This document shows, piece by piece, positions 15,342 through 21,545 of a DNA stretch of 64,000 nt. Source of the stretch: Actinobacteria bacterium OV320 (GTDB lineage Bacteria > Actinomycetota > Actinomycetes > Streptomycetales > Streptomycetaceae); contig LJCX01000028.1 of assembly GCA_001298545.1 (NCBI GenBank), positions 248,001-312,000 of the forward strand, in the 5' to 3' direction. Made by a program: the position numbers and the translations under genes. Positions within the stretch are counted from its first letter, which is position 1, and the number at the start of each line of letters is the position of its first letter. The notes beneath the pieces are model-generated. The model searched no databases and had not been told where the DNA came from. It worked only from the letters and a program-made list of their open reading frames with translations.

Positions 15342-16240
15342 CAGACGGCCTCGACCCGCAGCGCGCCGGGAAAGTCGGCGAGGTACGGCTCACGGGCCTT
15401 CACCCGACTGCGTGCCGTGCGAGCGGTCGACTCCGACGTGCCCAGGCCGGCCGCGGCCATGGCCATCGTCATGCGCGTCGTGTTCGGTTGGGTGAAGTCC
15501 GTCCCGTACAGGGCCCGTACCAGCTGGTCGACGCGGTTGGAGTAGACGACCGGCATGCACAGATCGACGGCCGTCGACCGCTCCTCGACGCCCAGCGGTT
15601 CCGGGTCGACGGGCGTCGAGACGGCCTCGACGCCCACCGGCAGCGCCGGGTGTTCAGGCATCGGATCTGCCTCGATGACCGGCCGCGCCGGTGGTGCGGC
15701 GGGCGGGCGCTCGACGGCCACCTCGACGGGCGTCGAAGGGCGGTCGACGCCCGTCGGCGAGAGGGCGACGCCCGTCGGCGTCCGGCCAGCGAGGTAGGCG
15801 TGCACCTGCCGCATCAACGCTCCGAACGCCAGCAGCGCGGCCACCGGAGGCACCGCGGCCACCACGTAATCGAGGAGATTGGCATCCTTGCCGACCCCGG
15901 CCACATTCAGTGCGATAGAAGCGCCGTCGCCCACCGTGACCAGCACGATCGCCCACCAGTCGACCTTGTGCGCGATCGAGGCACGCAGGATCAACAGCTC
16001 ACCAATCACGATGAACAGATCCACCGTGGCCGGCCACGCCCACGACCGGGCCACCGCCTCCGCCATGCCGTGCTGCGCGGCGACCTCTTGCAAGTGCTCG
16101 TAGGACAGCCAGAACGCCACCGCGGTCAACAGCACCGTGAGCACTGCCGCGATGACCGTGATCGCGCTCTCCACATTGACGCCCGTCGACGCGGTTTCGA
16201 CGGGCGTCGACCGGGCGTCGGTGTAGGCCGGCGCGCTCAT
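15341..16240 (-). CDS. DUF2637 membrane protein
   Basis: A 299-residue protein. The first 155 residues have four hydrophobic segments (AITVIAAVLTVLLTAVAFWLS, ATVDLFIVIGELLILRASI, WAIVLVTVGDGASIALNVAG, VVAAVPPVAALLAFGALM) typical of DUF2637. This domain occurs in actinomycete plasmids and AICEs near the translocase. A linker holds repeated T-P/G-V-E/D words (RSTPVE, SPTGVD, STPVD), and the C-terminus (TMAMAAAGLGTSESTARTARSRV) looks like a helix-turn-helix. The gene overlaps its neighbours on both sides by 1-4 bases. A role in transfer is inferred from context. Confidence 0.8.
   Translation of the reverse strand: MSAPAYTDARSTPVETASTGVNVESAITVIAAVLTVLLTAVAFWLSYEHLQEVAAQHGMAEAVARSWAWPATVDLFIVIGELLILRASIAHKVDWWAIVLVTVGDGASIALNVAGVGKDANLLDYVVAAVPPVAALLAFGALMRQVHAYLAGRTPTGVALSPTGVDRPSTPVEVAVERPPAAPPARPVIEADPMPEHPALPVGVEAVSTPVDPEPLGVEERSTAVDLCMPVVYSNRVDQLVRALYGTDFTQPNTTRMTMAMAAAGLGTSESTARTARSRVKAREPYLADFPGALRVEAV
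15606..16210. repeat. Dispersed TCGACGGGCGTCGA repeats inside the DUF2637 gene
   Basis: The 14-mer occurs at 15606-15619, 15723-15736 and 16197-16210, with one-mismatch inverted or variant copies at 15744-15757 and 16176-16189. Each encodes part of a Ser-Thr-Pro/Gly-Val-Glu word in one frame or the other. The near-palindromic form (TCGACG and CGTCGA arms) leaves open a DNA-level role. Confidence 0.55.
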
Positions 16241-16548
16241 GCCGCACCCGCTTCCGACGTCGCCTGCTCGTAGTCGGCGTAGACGTGGAAGTCGACGCCG
16301 TACACGGTCGCGTCGAACTCCAGCGACGACCGGGTGCCGATCCGGTCGACACGGACCAGGGACGCGTCGACGCCCAGCGCCTCACGCCACGCCTCGACCT
16401 TGCCGGGACTGTCGAGCTGCACGCTCAACTCCCCCGGCGCATGCCGGCTGACGGTGATGTAGGCCGCAGGCAGGGTCGGGTGACCAACCGCGAGACCAGC
16501 CAGGCACGTGATGACGGCTGCCTGCTCACCAAGGCTCTCGGCACTCAC
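16237..16548 (-). CDS. Hypothetical AICE protein, 103 residues
   Basis: Starts MSAESLGEQAAVITCLAGLA from a GTG that shares GTGA with the stop of the gene before it, and its own stop overlaps the DUF2637 start. The middle has alternating strand-like segments (AAYITVSRHAPGELSVQLD, ASLVRVDRIGTRSSLEFDA), suggesting a small alpha/beta fold. No motif or family is recognised. The tight coupling shows it belongs to the transfer operon. Confidence 0.65.
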   Translation of the reverse strand: MSAESLGEQAAVITCLAGLAVGHPTLPAAYITVSRHAPGELSVQLDSPGKVEAWREALGVDASLVRVDRIGTRSSLEFDATVYGVDFHVYADYEQATSEAGAA

Positions 16549-16802
16549 GCGGCCTCCCCCGCGGCAGTGCGGTTGGCGAGCGTCGCTCGCGCGGCCAGGA
16601 CCCGATTCTGGTTGCGACGCGCGCGCCGCTGGTCCAGCTCGGCCGGCGTCCGCTCCAGCAGGGCGATCTGAACGTCCAGCGCCTCGACGTCAGCGAGGAT
16701 CACCGGCATCTCAGCCTCGATCGCGTCCAGCTCGGCGTTTGTCGGTTCCATCCAGTCGGCGAATGCGGTAACAGCTTCCTGAACAGTGACGATGTGGTTC
16801 AT
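16545..16802 (-). CDS. Small helical protein, DUF6284-like, first gene of the operon
   Basis: An 85-residue protein, MNHIVTVQEAVTAFADWMEP, followed by a mostly helical, charged region (ELDAIEAEMPVILADVEALD, TPAELDQRRARRNQNRVLAA) with coiled-coil character. The pattern matches what I recall of DUF6284, a small family in actinomycete mobile elements; I am moderately sure of the number. It is the first gene of the long leftward operon. Its ATG at 16802 has GGGAGA upstream, and a perfect hairpin lies in its leader. Confidence 0.7.
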   Translation of the reverse strand: MNHIVTVQEAVTAFADWMEPTNAELDAIEAEMPVILADVEALDVQIALLERTPAELDQRRARRNQNRVLAARATLANRTAAGEAA

Positions 16803-16840
16803 GGGTCGTGGTCTCCCTAGCAGGTGAAACGGCCCGAACA

Positions 16841-16870
16841 GAGCCCCCGGTGTTAGCGCACCGGGGGCTC
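16841..16870 (-). promoter_or_regulatory. Leader hairpin of the transfer/replication operon
   Basis: GAGCCCCCGGTG (16841-16852) and CACCGGGGGCTC (16859-16870) form a perfect 12-bp stem with loop TTAGCG, 38 bp before the first start codon of the leftward operon. A second inverted repeat (GCTGCTCGT / ACGAGCAGC) is at 16904-16926. The strong stem in an untranslated leader suggests attenuation or message stability. Confidence 0.6.
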
Positions 16871-17139
16871 ACGCCGTAGGAGTCGGTTCCGGCTCCCCTC
16901 AGCGCTGCTCGTACGAGACGAGCAGCGGAGGCAACCGGCCGCAGCGGTGCTGCGGAGATTGAGTCGCGCTGTACCTCACACGGGGGACCCCCGTGTGGCC
17001 GCCTACTTGGCAGAGGAGAGGCGGCGTAATCCCCATTCAGTTGTCAAGGAACTTCCGGCAAGGGGTCCGCCCCTAGAGGCGAGCTATCCCGAACCGGTAC
17101 GGCCTGGAAGCAGCCCAAGGAAGGCCCTTCCGGCTCACT

Positions 17140-17208
17140 GTCCTAGGACTGCGAGCGGCTTGAGATGACAGTGCCACGCTGTCCTAGGACTGTCAACAGT
17201 CCTAGGAC
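17140..17208. promoter_or_regulatory. Three GTCCTAGGAC operators in the divergent control region
   Basis: The 10-bp palindrome GTCCTAGGAC occurs at 17140-17149, 17181-17190 and 17199-17208, the last extended to CAGTCCTAGGACTG. The set lies just before the gntR start and upstream of the divergent leftward operon. Repeated perfect palindromes beside a GntR gene are best read as the binding sites through which it controls itself and probably the leftward operon. Confidence 0.78.
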
Positions 17209-17243
17209 TGTGATTCACTGGTTTGCGTCGAGAGGAGTTCTGC

Positions 17244-18038
17244 GTGGCACCGAAGTGGCGCGACCTGGCGGACAGGTTCGCGGAGCAGATCAAGAGCGGT
17301 CAGTTGCCACCGGGCGCCCAGTTGCCCCAGATCAGAGAGCTAGTCGAGGCGGGGGAAGGCTCGAAAGAGACAGTCCACAAGGCCTACAAGGCCCTAGAGG
17401 CTGAAGGCCTTGTGACGTCGACGCGCGGACGTGGCACCGTTGTGCGTCCGCGTGCTGCGCTCAAGCGGCTGGGTATCGCCCGGTACGACAAGGCGAAGTG
17501 GCGCGACGGTGACGAAGTCGCGTTCATTGCTGACCGTGTCGCATCAGGACGCGCGTACAAGCGCAACGAGCAGACACAGTCCGTAAGCCGTGTCGAGGCG
17601 GACAACCTCGTAGCGGAGGGACTGGGTGTCCCAGTCGGCTCCGAGGTGTACGCACGGGCCCGACTCGTGAAGGAAGGGGTGCAGCCGACTCACACCCTGA
17701 CCAGCTACTACAGGCCGGAGCACGTCGAGGGGACACGCATCGTCGACCCCACCCCGGGGCCTGCCGGCCGCGGCGGCGGTTACCGGGTCCTCTACGACGC
17801 CGGATACGAGATCGACCACATGAGAGAGGCCCTGTTCGCCCGCGTCCCGACAACGGACGAAGTGCAGCTCCTACAGCTCCCCGCCGGTGAGCCCGTAGTC
17901 GAGCTGCACCGGACCACGTACACCGCAGATGGCACGGTGGTTGAGTTCGCGGTGGGCATTCACTCGGCTTCTCGCTTCGCGTGGGAGTACGACTTCAAGG
18001 TTCCCGACTCGGCGCAGGACAGGAAGGGGCAGGAATGA
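17244..18038 (+). CDS. GntR-family regulator with UTRA-type effector domain
   Basis: A 264-residue repressor-type protein. The N-terminal winged helix (residues 1-70) has KWRDLADRFAEQIKSGQLPPGAQLPQIREL and a second helix pair ETVHKAYKALEAEGLVTSTRGRGT, the GntR signature. The C-terminal part (about 120-255, VYARARLVKEG...VVELHRTTYTADGTVVEFAVGIHS) is a UTRA ligand domain. By analogy with KorSA of pSAM2 it should repress transfer and replication genes. The start is GTG 17244, preceded by GAGAGGAG. Palindromic operators lie 36-104 bp upstream. It shares ATGA with the YdcF gene. Confidence 0.9.
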   Translation: MAPKWRDLADRFAEQIKSGQLPPGAQLPQIRELVEAGEGSKETVHKAYKALEAEGLVTSTRGRGTVVRPRAALKRLGIARYDKAKWRDGDEVAFIADRVASGRAYKRNEQTQSVSRVEADNLVAEGLGVPVGSEVYARARLVKEGVQPTHTLTSYYRPEHVEGTRIVDPTPGPAGRGGGYRVLYDAGYEIDHMREALFARVPTTDEVQLLQLPAGEPVVELHRTTYTADGTVVEFAVGIHSASRFAWEYDFKVPDSAQDRKGQE

Positions 18039-18709
18039 TCTCGGCACAGGCATGGGCGGATGCTCGACTCCTGTGGGACTACCACTTCATGCACCATGCC
18101 CTACGGCCGTGTTCGGTGGCGGTTGGGCTGGGCAGTCACGACCTTGGGGTGGCTGACGTGACAGCAGAGCTCTACCACCAGGGCATGGCGCCGGTCATCG
18201 TCTTCACGGGGGCCACCAGCCCCACGACCCGGGCACGCATGCCGCGCGGTGAAGCTGTCCACTACCGCGAGCGGGCGTTGCAGCTAGGGGTGCCCGAGTC
18301 CGCGGTACTCCTGGAACCGCGTGCGACGAACACCGGCGAGAACATCGAGTTCACGAAAGCGGTGCTGGCAGAGGCCGACGTCAAGGTCTCGTCCGTCCTG
18401 CTCGTGAGCAAACCGTACGAAGAGCGGCGCTCGTACGCCATGATGCGGAAGCTCTGGCCCGAGGTCGAAGTCGTGTGCGCGTCCACGCCGATGGGCTTGG
18501 AGGAGTACGCCGACTCCATCGGAGACGCTCGCATGGTGATCGACATGATCGCGGGCGCCCTTCAACGAGTGCTCGTTTTCCCGAGGTTGGGTCTGGCCAT
18601 TGAGCAGGATGTACCCGACAACGTTGTAGCCGCCTTTGAGCGACTGTGCGTCGAAGGCTTCACTAGCCGCCTCATGCCGGCTGACATTGCTGCCCGCCCC
18701 GGCACGTGA
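18035..18709 (+). CDS. YdcF/ElyC/SanA family (DUF218) protein
   Basis: A 224-residue protein with the DUF218 pattern: VAVGLGSHDLGVADVTAELYHQG, PVIVFTGATS, GEAVHYRERALQLGVPESAVLLEPRATNTGENIEFTK, and VSSVLLVSKPYEERRSYAMM. This family has a Rossmann-like fold; members in enterobacteria affect envelope integrity, but this copy has no membrane segment and is probably cytosolic. Its ATG overlaps the gntR stop (ATGA), so the two are one operon. GntR-YdcF pairs recur in AICEs; the function for the element is unknown. A hairpin overlaps its stop. Confidence 0.82.
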   Translation: MISAQAWADARLLWDYHFMHHALRPCSVAVGLGSHDLGVADVTAELYHQGMAPVIVFTGATSPTTRARMPRGEAVHYRERALQLGVPESAVLLEPRATNTGENIEFTKAVLAEADVKVSSVLLVSKPYEERRSYAMMRKLWPEVEVVCASTPMGLEEYADSIGDARMVIDMIAGALQRVLVFPRLGLAIEQDVPDNVVAAFERLCVEGFTSRLMPADIAARPGT

Positions 18710-18722
18710 TGCCGGGACGGGC
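18692..18722 (+). terminator. Terminator after the YdcF gene
   Basis: GCCCGCCCCGGCA (18692-18704) pairs with TGCCGGGACGGGC (18710-18722) with one mismatch. The loop contains the stop codon of the YdcF gene. No T-run follows. Confidence 0.6.
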
Positions 18723-19035
18723 AGCAGCCCACCCTGAGCTTCGTTCTGCACTTTCTCTCCCTCATCAAGCCCCGGCTGCGCTCCGCTCCGCCGGGCGCGC
18801 TCCCGGCTCCGCTGCGGGCGCCGCCCCTGCCTTCGGCCCGCTCCGCCCGCGCTGCGCCGACGCGCGCCCACATGCGGACAGGGCCGGAGGCCATGGGTCG
18901 ATCACCGCAGAAAGCGGCCCGCGGTCAAGACAATGCCTCCGGCGAGGGATCGGCCGGCACCAGGAGCGATCTCCAGGTAGCGCCTCGGTGTGTCTCGTAT
19001 TCATTGCGTAAGGCCCTTGACGGAATGCCCGCACG
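18723..19035. other. Non-coding stretch between YdcF and cargo operon
   Basis: About 310 bp with no supportable gene. The first half is a very GC-rich run of short inverted GCTCCGC/GCGGGC words typical of Streptomyces mobile elements. Base composition shifts towards A/T near 18930, marking the start of the cargo segment. Confidence 0.5.
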
Positions 19036-19488
19036 TTAGGCGAGAACGAGGACCAGTACACAGGCTAGAGCGTTCACCACAAATCCAAGCGTGGCAGCCG
19101 GGGGAAGCTGAAAAGGAAAGCTTCTCATAAAATCCAGCGGCTCCCTCCTGCTAATTACCCAAAAACTGATAATCAAGCTGATGATTGCGGACAGCGCATA
19201 GAAGAAGGGTATCCAACTGGGGATATTTCCCTTGGCCAGGTTCTCCAACGCAAGGATTGGGACGGCAATCGAGGCGGCGGCTTGACTTGAATCAATGGCC
19301 CAGTCTGCTAGCGCGGTGGCGTCAGCCTGGTTTACTCCCAGCTTCGCTGCCAAACCTTCGACTCGCCTATCAATCACTTTTGAGAGAGCGAAAGAAAATA
19401 CGGCGATGACCGCTATGACAATAAATGGAGCAGCAAGGGCCAGATTTGATGATTTGACACCGGAGTTCTCGGGAGCTGAGAGTATCAC
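19036..19488 (-). CDS. Four-helix membrane protein, third gene of the cargo operon
   Basis: A 150-residue protein with hydrophobic segments at about 17-37 (LAAPFIVIAVIAVFSFALS), 70-85 (AAASIAVPILALENL), 90-112 (IPFFYALSAIISLIISFWVIS) and 130-150 (ATLGFVVNALACVLVLVLA). No family is recognised. The GTG start at 19488 has AGGGGG upstream and lies one base after the previous gene. Base composition is visibly lower in GC than the rest of the window. As the only membrane protein of the operon it could be the effector of a defence-type system; that is inference. Confidence 0.65.
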   Translation of the reverse strand: MILSAPENSGVKSSNLALAAPFIVIAVIAVFSFALSKVIDRRVEGLAAKLGVNQADATALADWAIDSSQAAASIAVPILALENLAKGNIPSWIPFFYALSAIISLIISFWVISRREPLDFMRSFPFQLPPAATLGFVVNALACVLVLVLA

Positions 19489-19489
19489 C

Positions 19490-19918
19490 TCAGCCCCCTC
19501 TCGTGCGAACCGTTATTCTATACGGCGGAGGTAGTTTCGGGTGCCAGTTATCTCCCTCGATGCTTCGAACTTCAATCGCAACTTCTTGACTACCGCCGGG
19601 TGCGTGGCCCAAGTCAGTGTTGGTGATGTCCTCCTCGGCGGGATCAGGGTCACCCACCATGAATCCGCGCCAGTCCGCTGGCCCGAGAATGAAAGTCTGT
19701 GGCCAGGTATCAGCGGTAAGCTCCTGATATCTCAAAGGTCCCGGGGGATCGCATTTCGACTCAATTTTGACCTCTATCTCCTCCGGCCGACGATTGATGA
19801 TTCGTATGTAGTGGCGTCCAATCCCCCTCGGAGGGATGCGAAAATACTCACTATCGCATTCTATTTTCGTGATGAGCTTCACACCTGTCGCTATGCGGAT
19901 CTTCTTCTTTCGGCTCAT
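19490..19918 (-). CDS. Small beta-rich protein, second gene of the cargo operon
   Basis: A 142-residue protein starting MSRKKKIRIATGVKLITKIE. Alternating strand-like segments (HYIRIINRRPEEIEVKIESK, QEVAIEVRSIEG, YRITVRTRGG) and an absence of signal peptide suggest a cytosolic beta-sandwich. No motif or family is recognised. The ATG has GAGGGAG upstream. It lies 35 bp after the chimeric gene and one base before the membrane gene, so the three form one operon. It could be a sensor or partner of the chimeric protein. Confidence 0.62.
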   Translation of the reverse strand: MSRKKKIRIATGVKLITKIECDSEYFRIPPRGIGRHYIRIINRRPEEIEVKIESKCDPPGPLRYQELTADTWPQTFILGPADWRGFMVGDPDPAEEDITNTDLGHAPGGSQEVAIEVRSIEGDNWHPKLPPPYRITVRTRGG

Positions 19919-19953
19919 TGCTCCCTCTCGATGATTCGGCGCAACGTCATCGC

Positions 19954-20976
19954 CTAGTCATTCAAGGAAATGCGACACACAGCCCGAGAGACATTGGTTG
20001 TTGCAGTTGCCGAAATGAAAGGGGAATACTGCTCAATATCTGGGTTATGCGCGATGATCCCCAACTGGCGACGGTGTCGCTGATCGACTATTTCCATGAG
20101 CCAAGTAAGAGAGAACCCTACGTGGTCAAGTCGCATAAAGGATACCTCGGAGGGTTTCCGGCGGGCCTGTTGAACCGCCTTGGTCGCCGAGTCCTCAACT
20201 ACTTCTTCAGATGATTTCCAGGCCAATTCACCGGCGGACGGTGCGACAGATAGATCGATCGGAAGGAGACTTTTAGAACCTAGCACCCGACGCAGAGGTG
20301 CCTCAGTGGACCAGGCGATGGCAGTCACCTTCCCGGTCCGAGTAACCTTAATATACTCACCAGAAGAGAACTCCCAACTCTCGGTAAGTGTCGAAAGAGG
20401 CCACATCTCGACGAGAGTCGAGTAACGCGCTTTCGCAGGTGAGTCCAAGTCGATGCCGGGCATGTAGTCGGCGAAGAAGTCCCACCAGGCCCGATCCACT
20501 GAATGCGGGTCCTGAAGAAATTGTTCATAGATCTCATCAACAATCCACTCACTAGGACCAAAAGCACGCTTTTCTTCATGCCCGGATTGCTCGGTACTTG
20601 TGCGACTGAAGCGACGCACGTGAACACAGGGAACTATAATATCGGGTCCAGATGATTCGTCGATTTCGATCAGATGGCCAATCGAGTGAAGCATTCCTTG
20701 AATCGAAGGCTGTTCCTTATCTACGAATCGCCAAGCGCCGATTCTGCGGAGCCCTAGGGCTGCGAGCACTCGCCTCTTATGGTTCGTGCCAGGGCGTCGA
20801 CGCTGGATTACTCTAACTTTCTTTCCAAGCACTACCCAGATAGTCTGGCGGACTTCATTGGTAACGCGCGTGCTTTTCGCCTCGCCTTCAGCCGGCCTGG
20901 GCTCTAGTTTCGCGTCGCTCTCTGCGGCTGCAACCGCCCAATCGTTCTCATGCGCGCCCATAATTCCATTTGACAT
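19954..20976 (-). CDS. Chimeric protein with L30-like and 2-oxoglutarate dehydrogenase E1 N-terminal-like segments
   Basis: A 340-residue protein, first gene of the cargo operon. Residues about 53-107 match bacterial ribosomal protein L30: KVRVIQRR, NHKRRVLAALGLRRIG and PSIQGMLHSIGHLIEIDE line up with the L30 pattern of a NHK/NHR word, a LGLRRIG-type motif and a GM(I/V)...HLV.VEE end. Residues about 139-174 match the extreme N-terminus of actinobacterial 2-oxoglutarate dehydrogenase/KGD: EWIVDEIYEQFLQDP then SVDRAWWDFFADYMPG. The C-terminal 165 residues are unrecognised. ATG 20976 has GGAAG upstream; an in-frame GTG at 20997 is possible. Codon use is lower in GC than both host homologues would show. 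See findings. Confidence 0.72.
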   Translation of the reverse strand: MSNGIMGAHENDWAVAAAESDAKLEPRPAEGEAKSTRVTNEVRQTIWVVLGKKVRVIQRRRPGTNHKRRVLAALGLRRIGAWRFVDKEQPSIQGMLHSIGHLIEIDESSGPDIIVPCVHVRRFSRTSTEQSGHEEKRAFGPSEWIVDEIYEQFLQDPHSVDRAWWDFFADYMPGIDLDSPAKARYSTLVEMWPLSTLTESWEFSSGEYIKVTRTGKVTAIAWSTEAPLRRVLGSKSLLPIDLSVAPSAGELAWKSSEEVVEDSATKAVQQARRKPSEVSFMRLDHVGFSLTWLMEIVDQRHRRQLGIIAHNPDIEQYSPFISATATTNVSRAVCRISLND

Positions 20977-20997
20977 CGCGTAGGTCACTTCCGCCAC

Positions 20998-21505
20998 TGG
21001 GATGCCTTGGGCGCCAGTGGCTTCAAGCGCCGGTGCACGACAACAGCCGCCGGGGGCCCCCGCAGCGGTGGGAATGAGAGACAGCGCCGGGTTTCCGCAC
21101 GACGGTGACGGGCGACCGACACCCGAGTGATCCTCACCGGAGCCCGGCGGCTACAGGCTGCCCGCACCTCACGATCAGTTGCCACCCGGCATCGCCGAGC
21201 CGTGGACAATCTGCGGCCGGGAAACGAACAGACCCCCGGCCATCGGGCCGCGACCTGCTGAGACGCCGAAATCGCCTGCGGCCTCCGGAGCCGCGTACGT
21301 CATGGATCGGGACGGCAGTGGGGCAGAGACGCCACATGCCAAGCCACAGCCCTCGGACAGCCCCGCCCCCTCTCCTGGCGGGCTGGGCCGTCTATGGGCC
21401 GTCCGAGGGCGGCCAACGACGACGGATGACGACAATCGACGACAGCCCTCCCCCTGCTCAGAGACGGCGCCACAAATGCCGGCGCAGGTGCTCATCCCCG
21501 AAGGT
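20998..21505. other. Right end of the element, non-coding
   Basis: About 500 bp without a supportable gene. It contains the possible arm site at 21385-21402 and an inverted CTCGGAC/GTCCGAG pair (21352-21358, 21401-21407). After integration this sequence is the upstream region of the aminotransferase gene and must supply or block its promoter. Confidence 0.5.
21385..21402. repeat. Possible integrase arm site, right copy
   Basis: GGGCCGTCTATGGGCCGT, one base different from 5546-5563. It lies 103 bp inside the right attachment repeat, in direct orientation to the left copy. Confidence 0.4.
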
Positions 21506-21524
21506 GAGTTGAGGAACTCCAGAG
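21506..21524. other. attR candidate
   Basis: GAGTTGAGGAACTCCAGAG, the right copy of the boundary repeat. It ends 12 to 21 bp before the possible start codons of the aminotransferase gene, so the attachment site lies in that gene's leader rather than in a tRNA gene. Confidence 0.7.
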
Positions 21525-21545
21525 CTTCGGCGCAGGATGACGGGC

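Larger units (their letters stand above)
5460..21524. mobile_element. Integrated AICE-type conjugative element, about 16 kb
   Basis: The interval carries a tyrosine integrase and excisionase at one end, a primase-polymerase/helicase replication pair, an FtsK/TraB-type translocase, Spd-like membrane proteins and a GntR regulator. This is the gene set of actinomycete integrative and conjugative elements such as pSAM2 and SLP1. It is bounded by the imperfect direct repeat GAGTTGAGGAACT(T/C)CAGAG at 5460-5478 and 21506-21524. Genes on either side belong to the ordinary chromosomal order. Replication genes of the prim-pol type place it in the RepPP group. The right 2 kb is a more A/T-rich cargo operon. 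Confidence 0.88.

Noticed and set aside
15094..15393. 99-codon minus-strand frame beside the zinc-ribbon gene
   Set aside because: Arg/Pro/Leu-rich shadow. The coupled 54-codon frame in another phase has Cys motifs and better codon use.
20998..21505. Gene at the right end of the element
   Set aside because: Frames are short, Arg/Pro-rich and lack ribosome-binding sites; the interval looks like attachment-site DNA.
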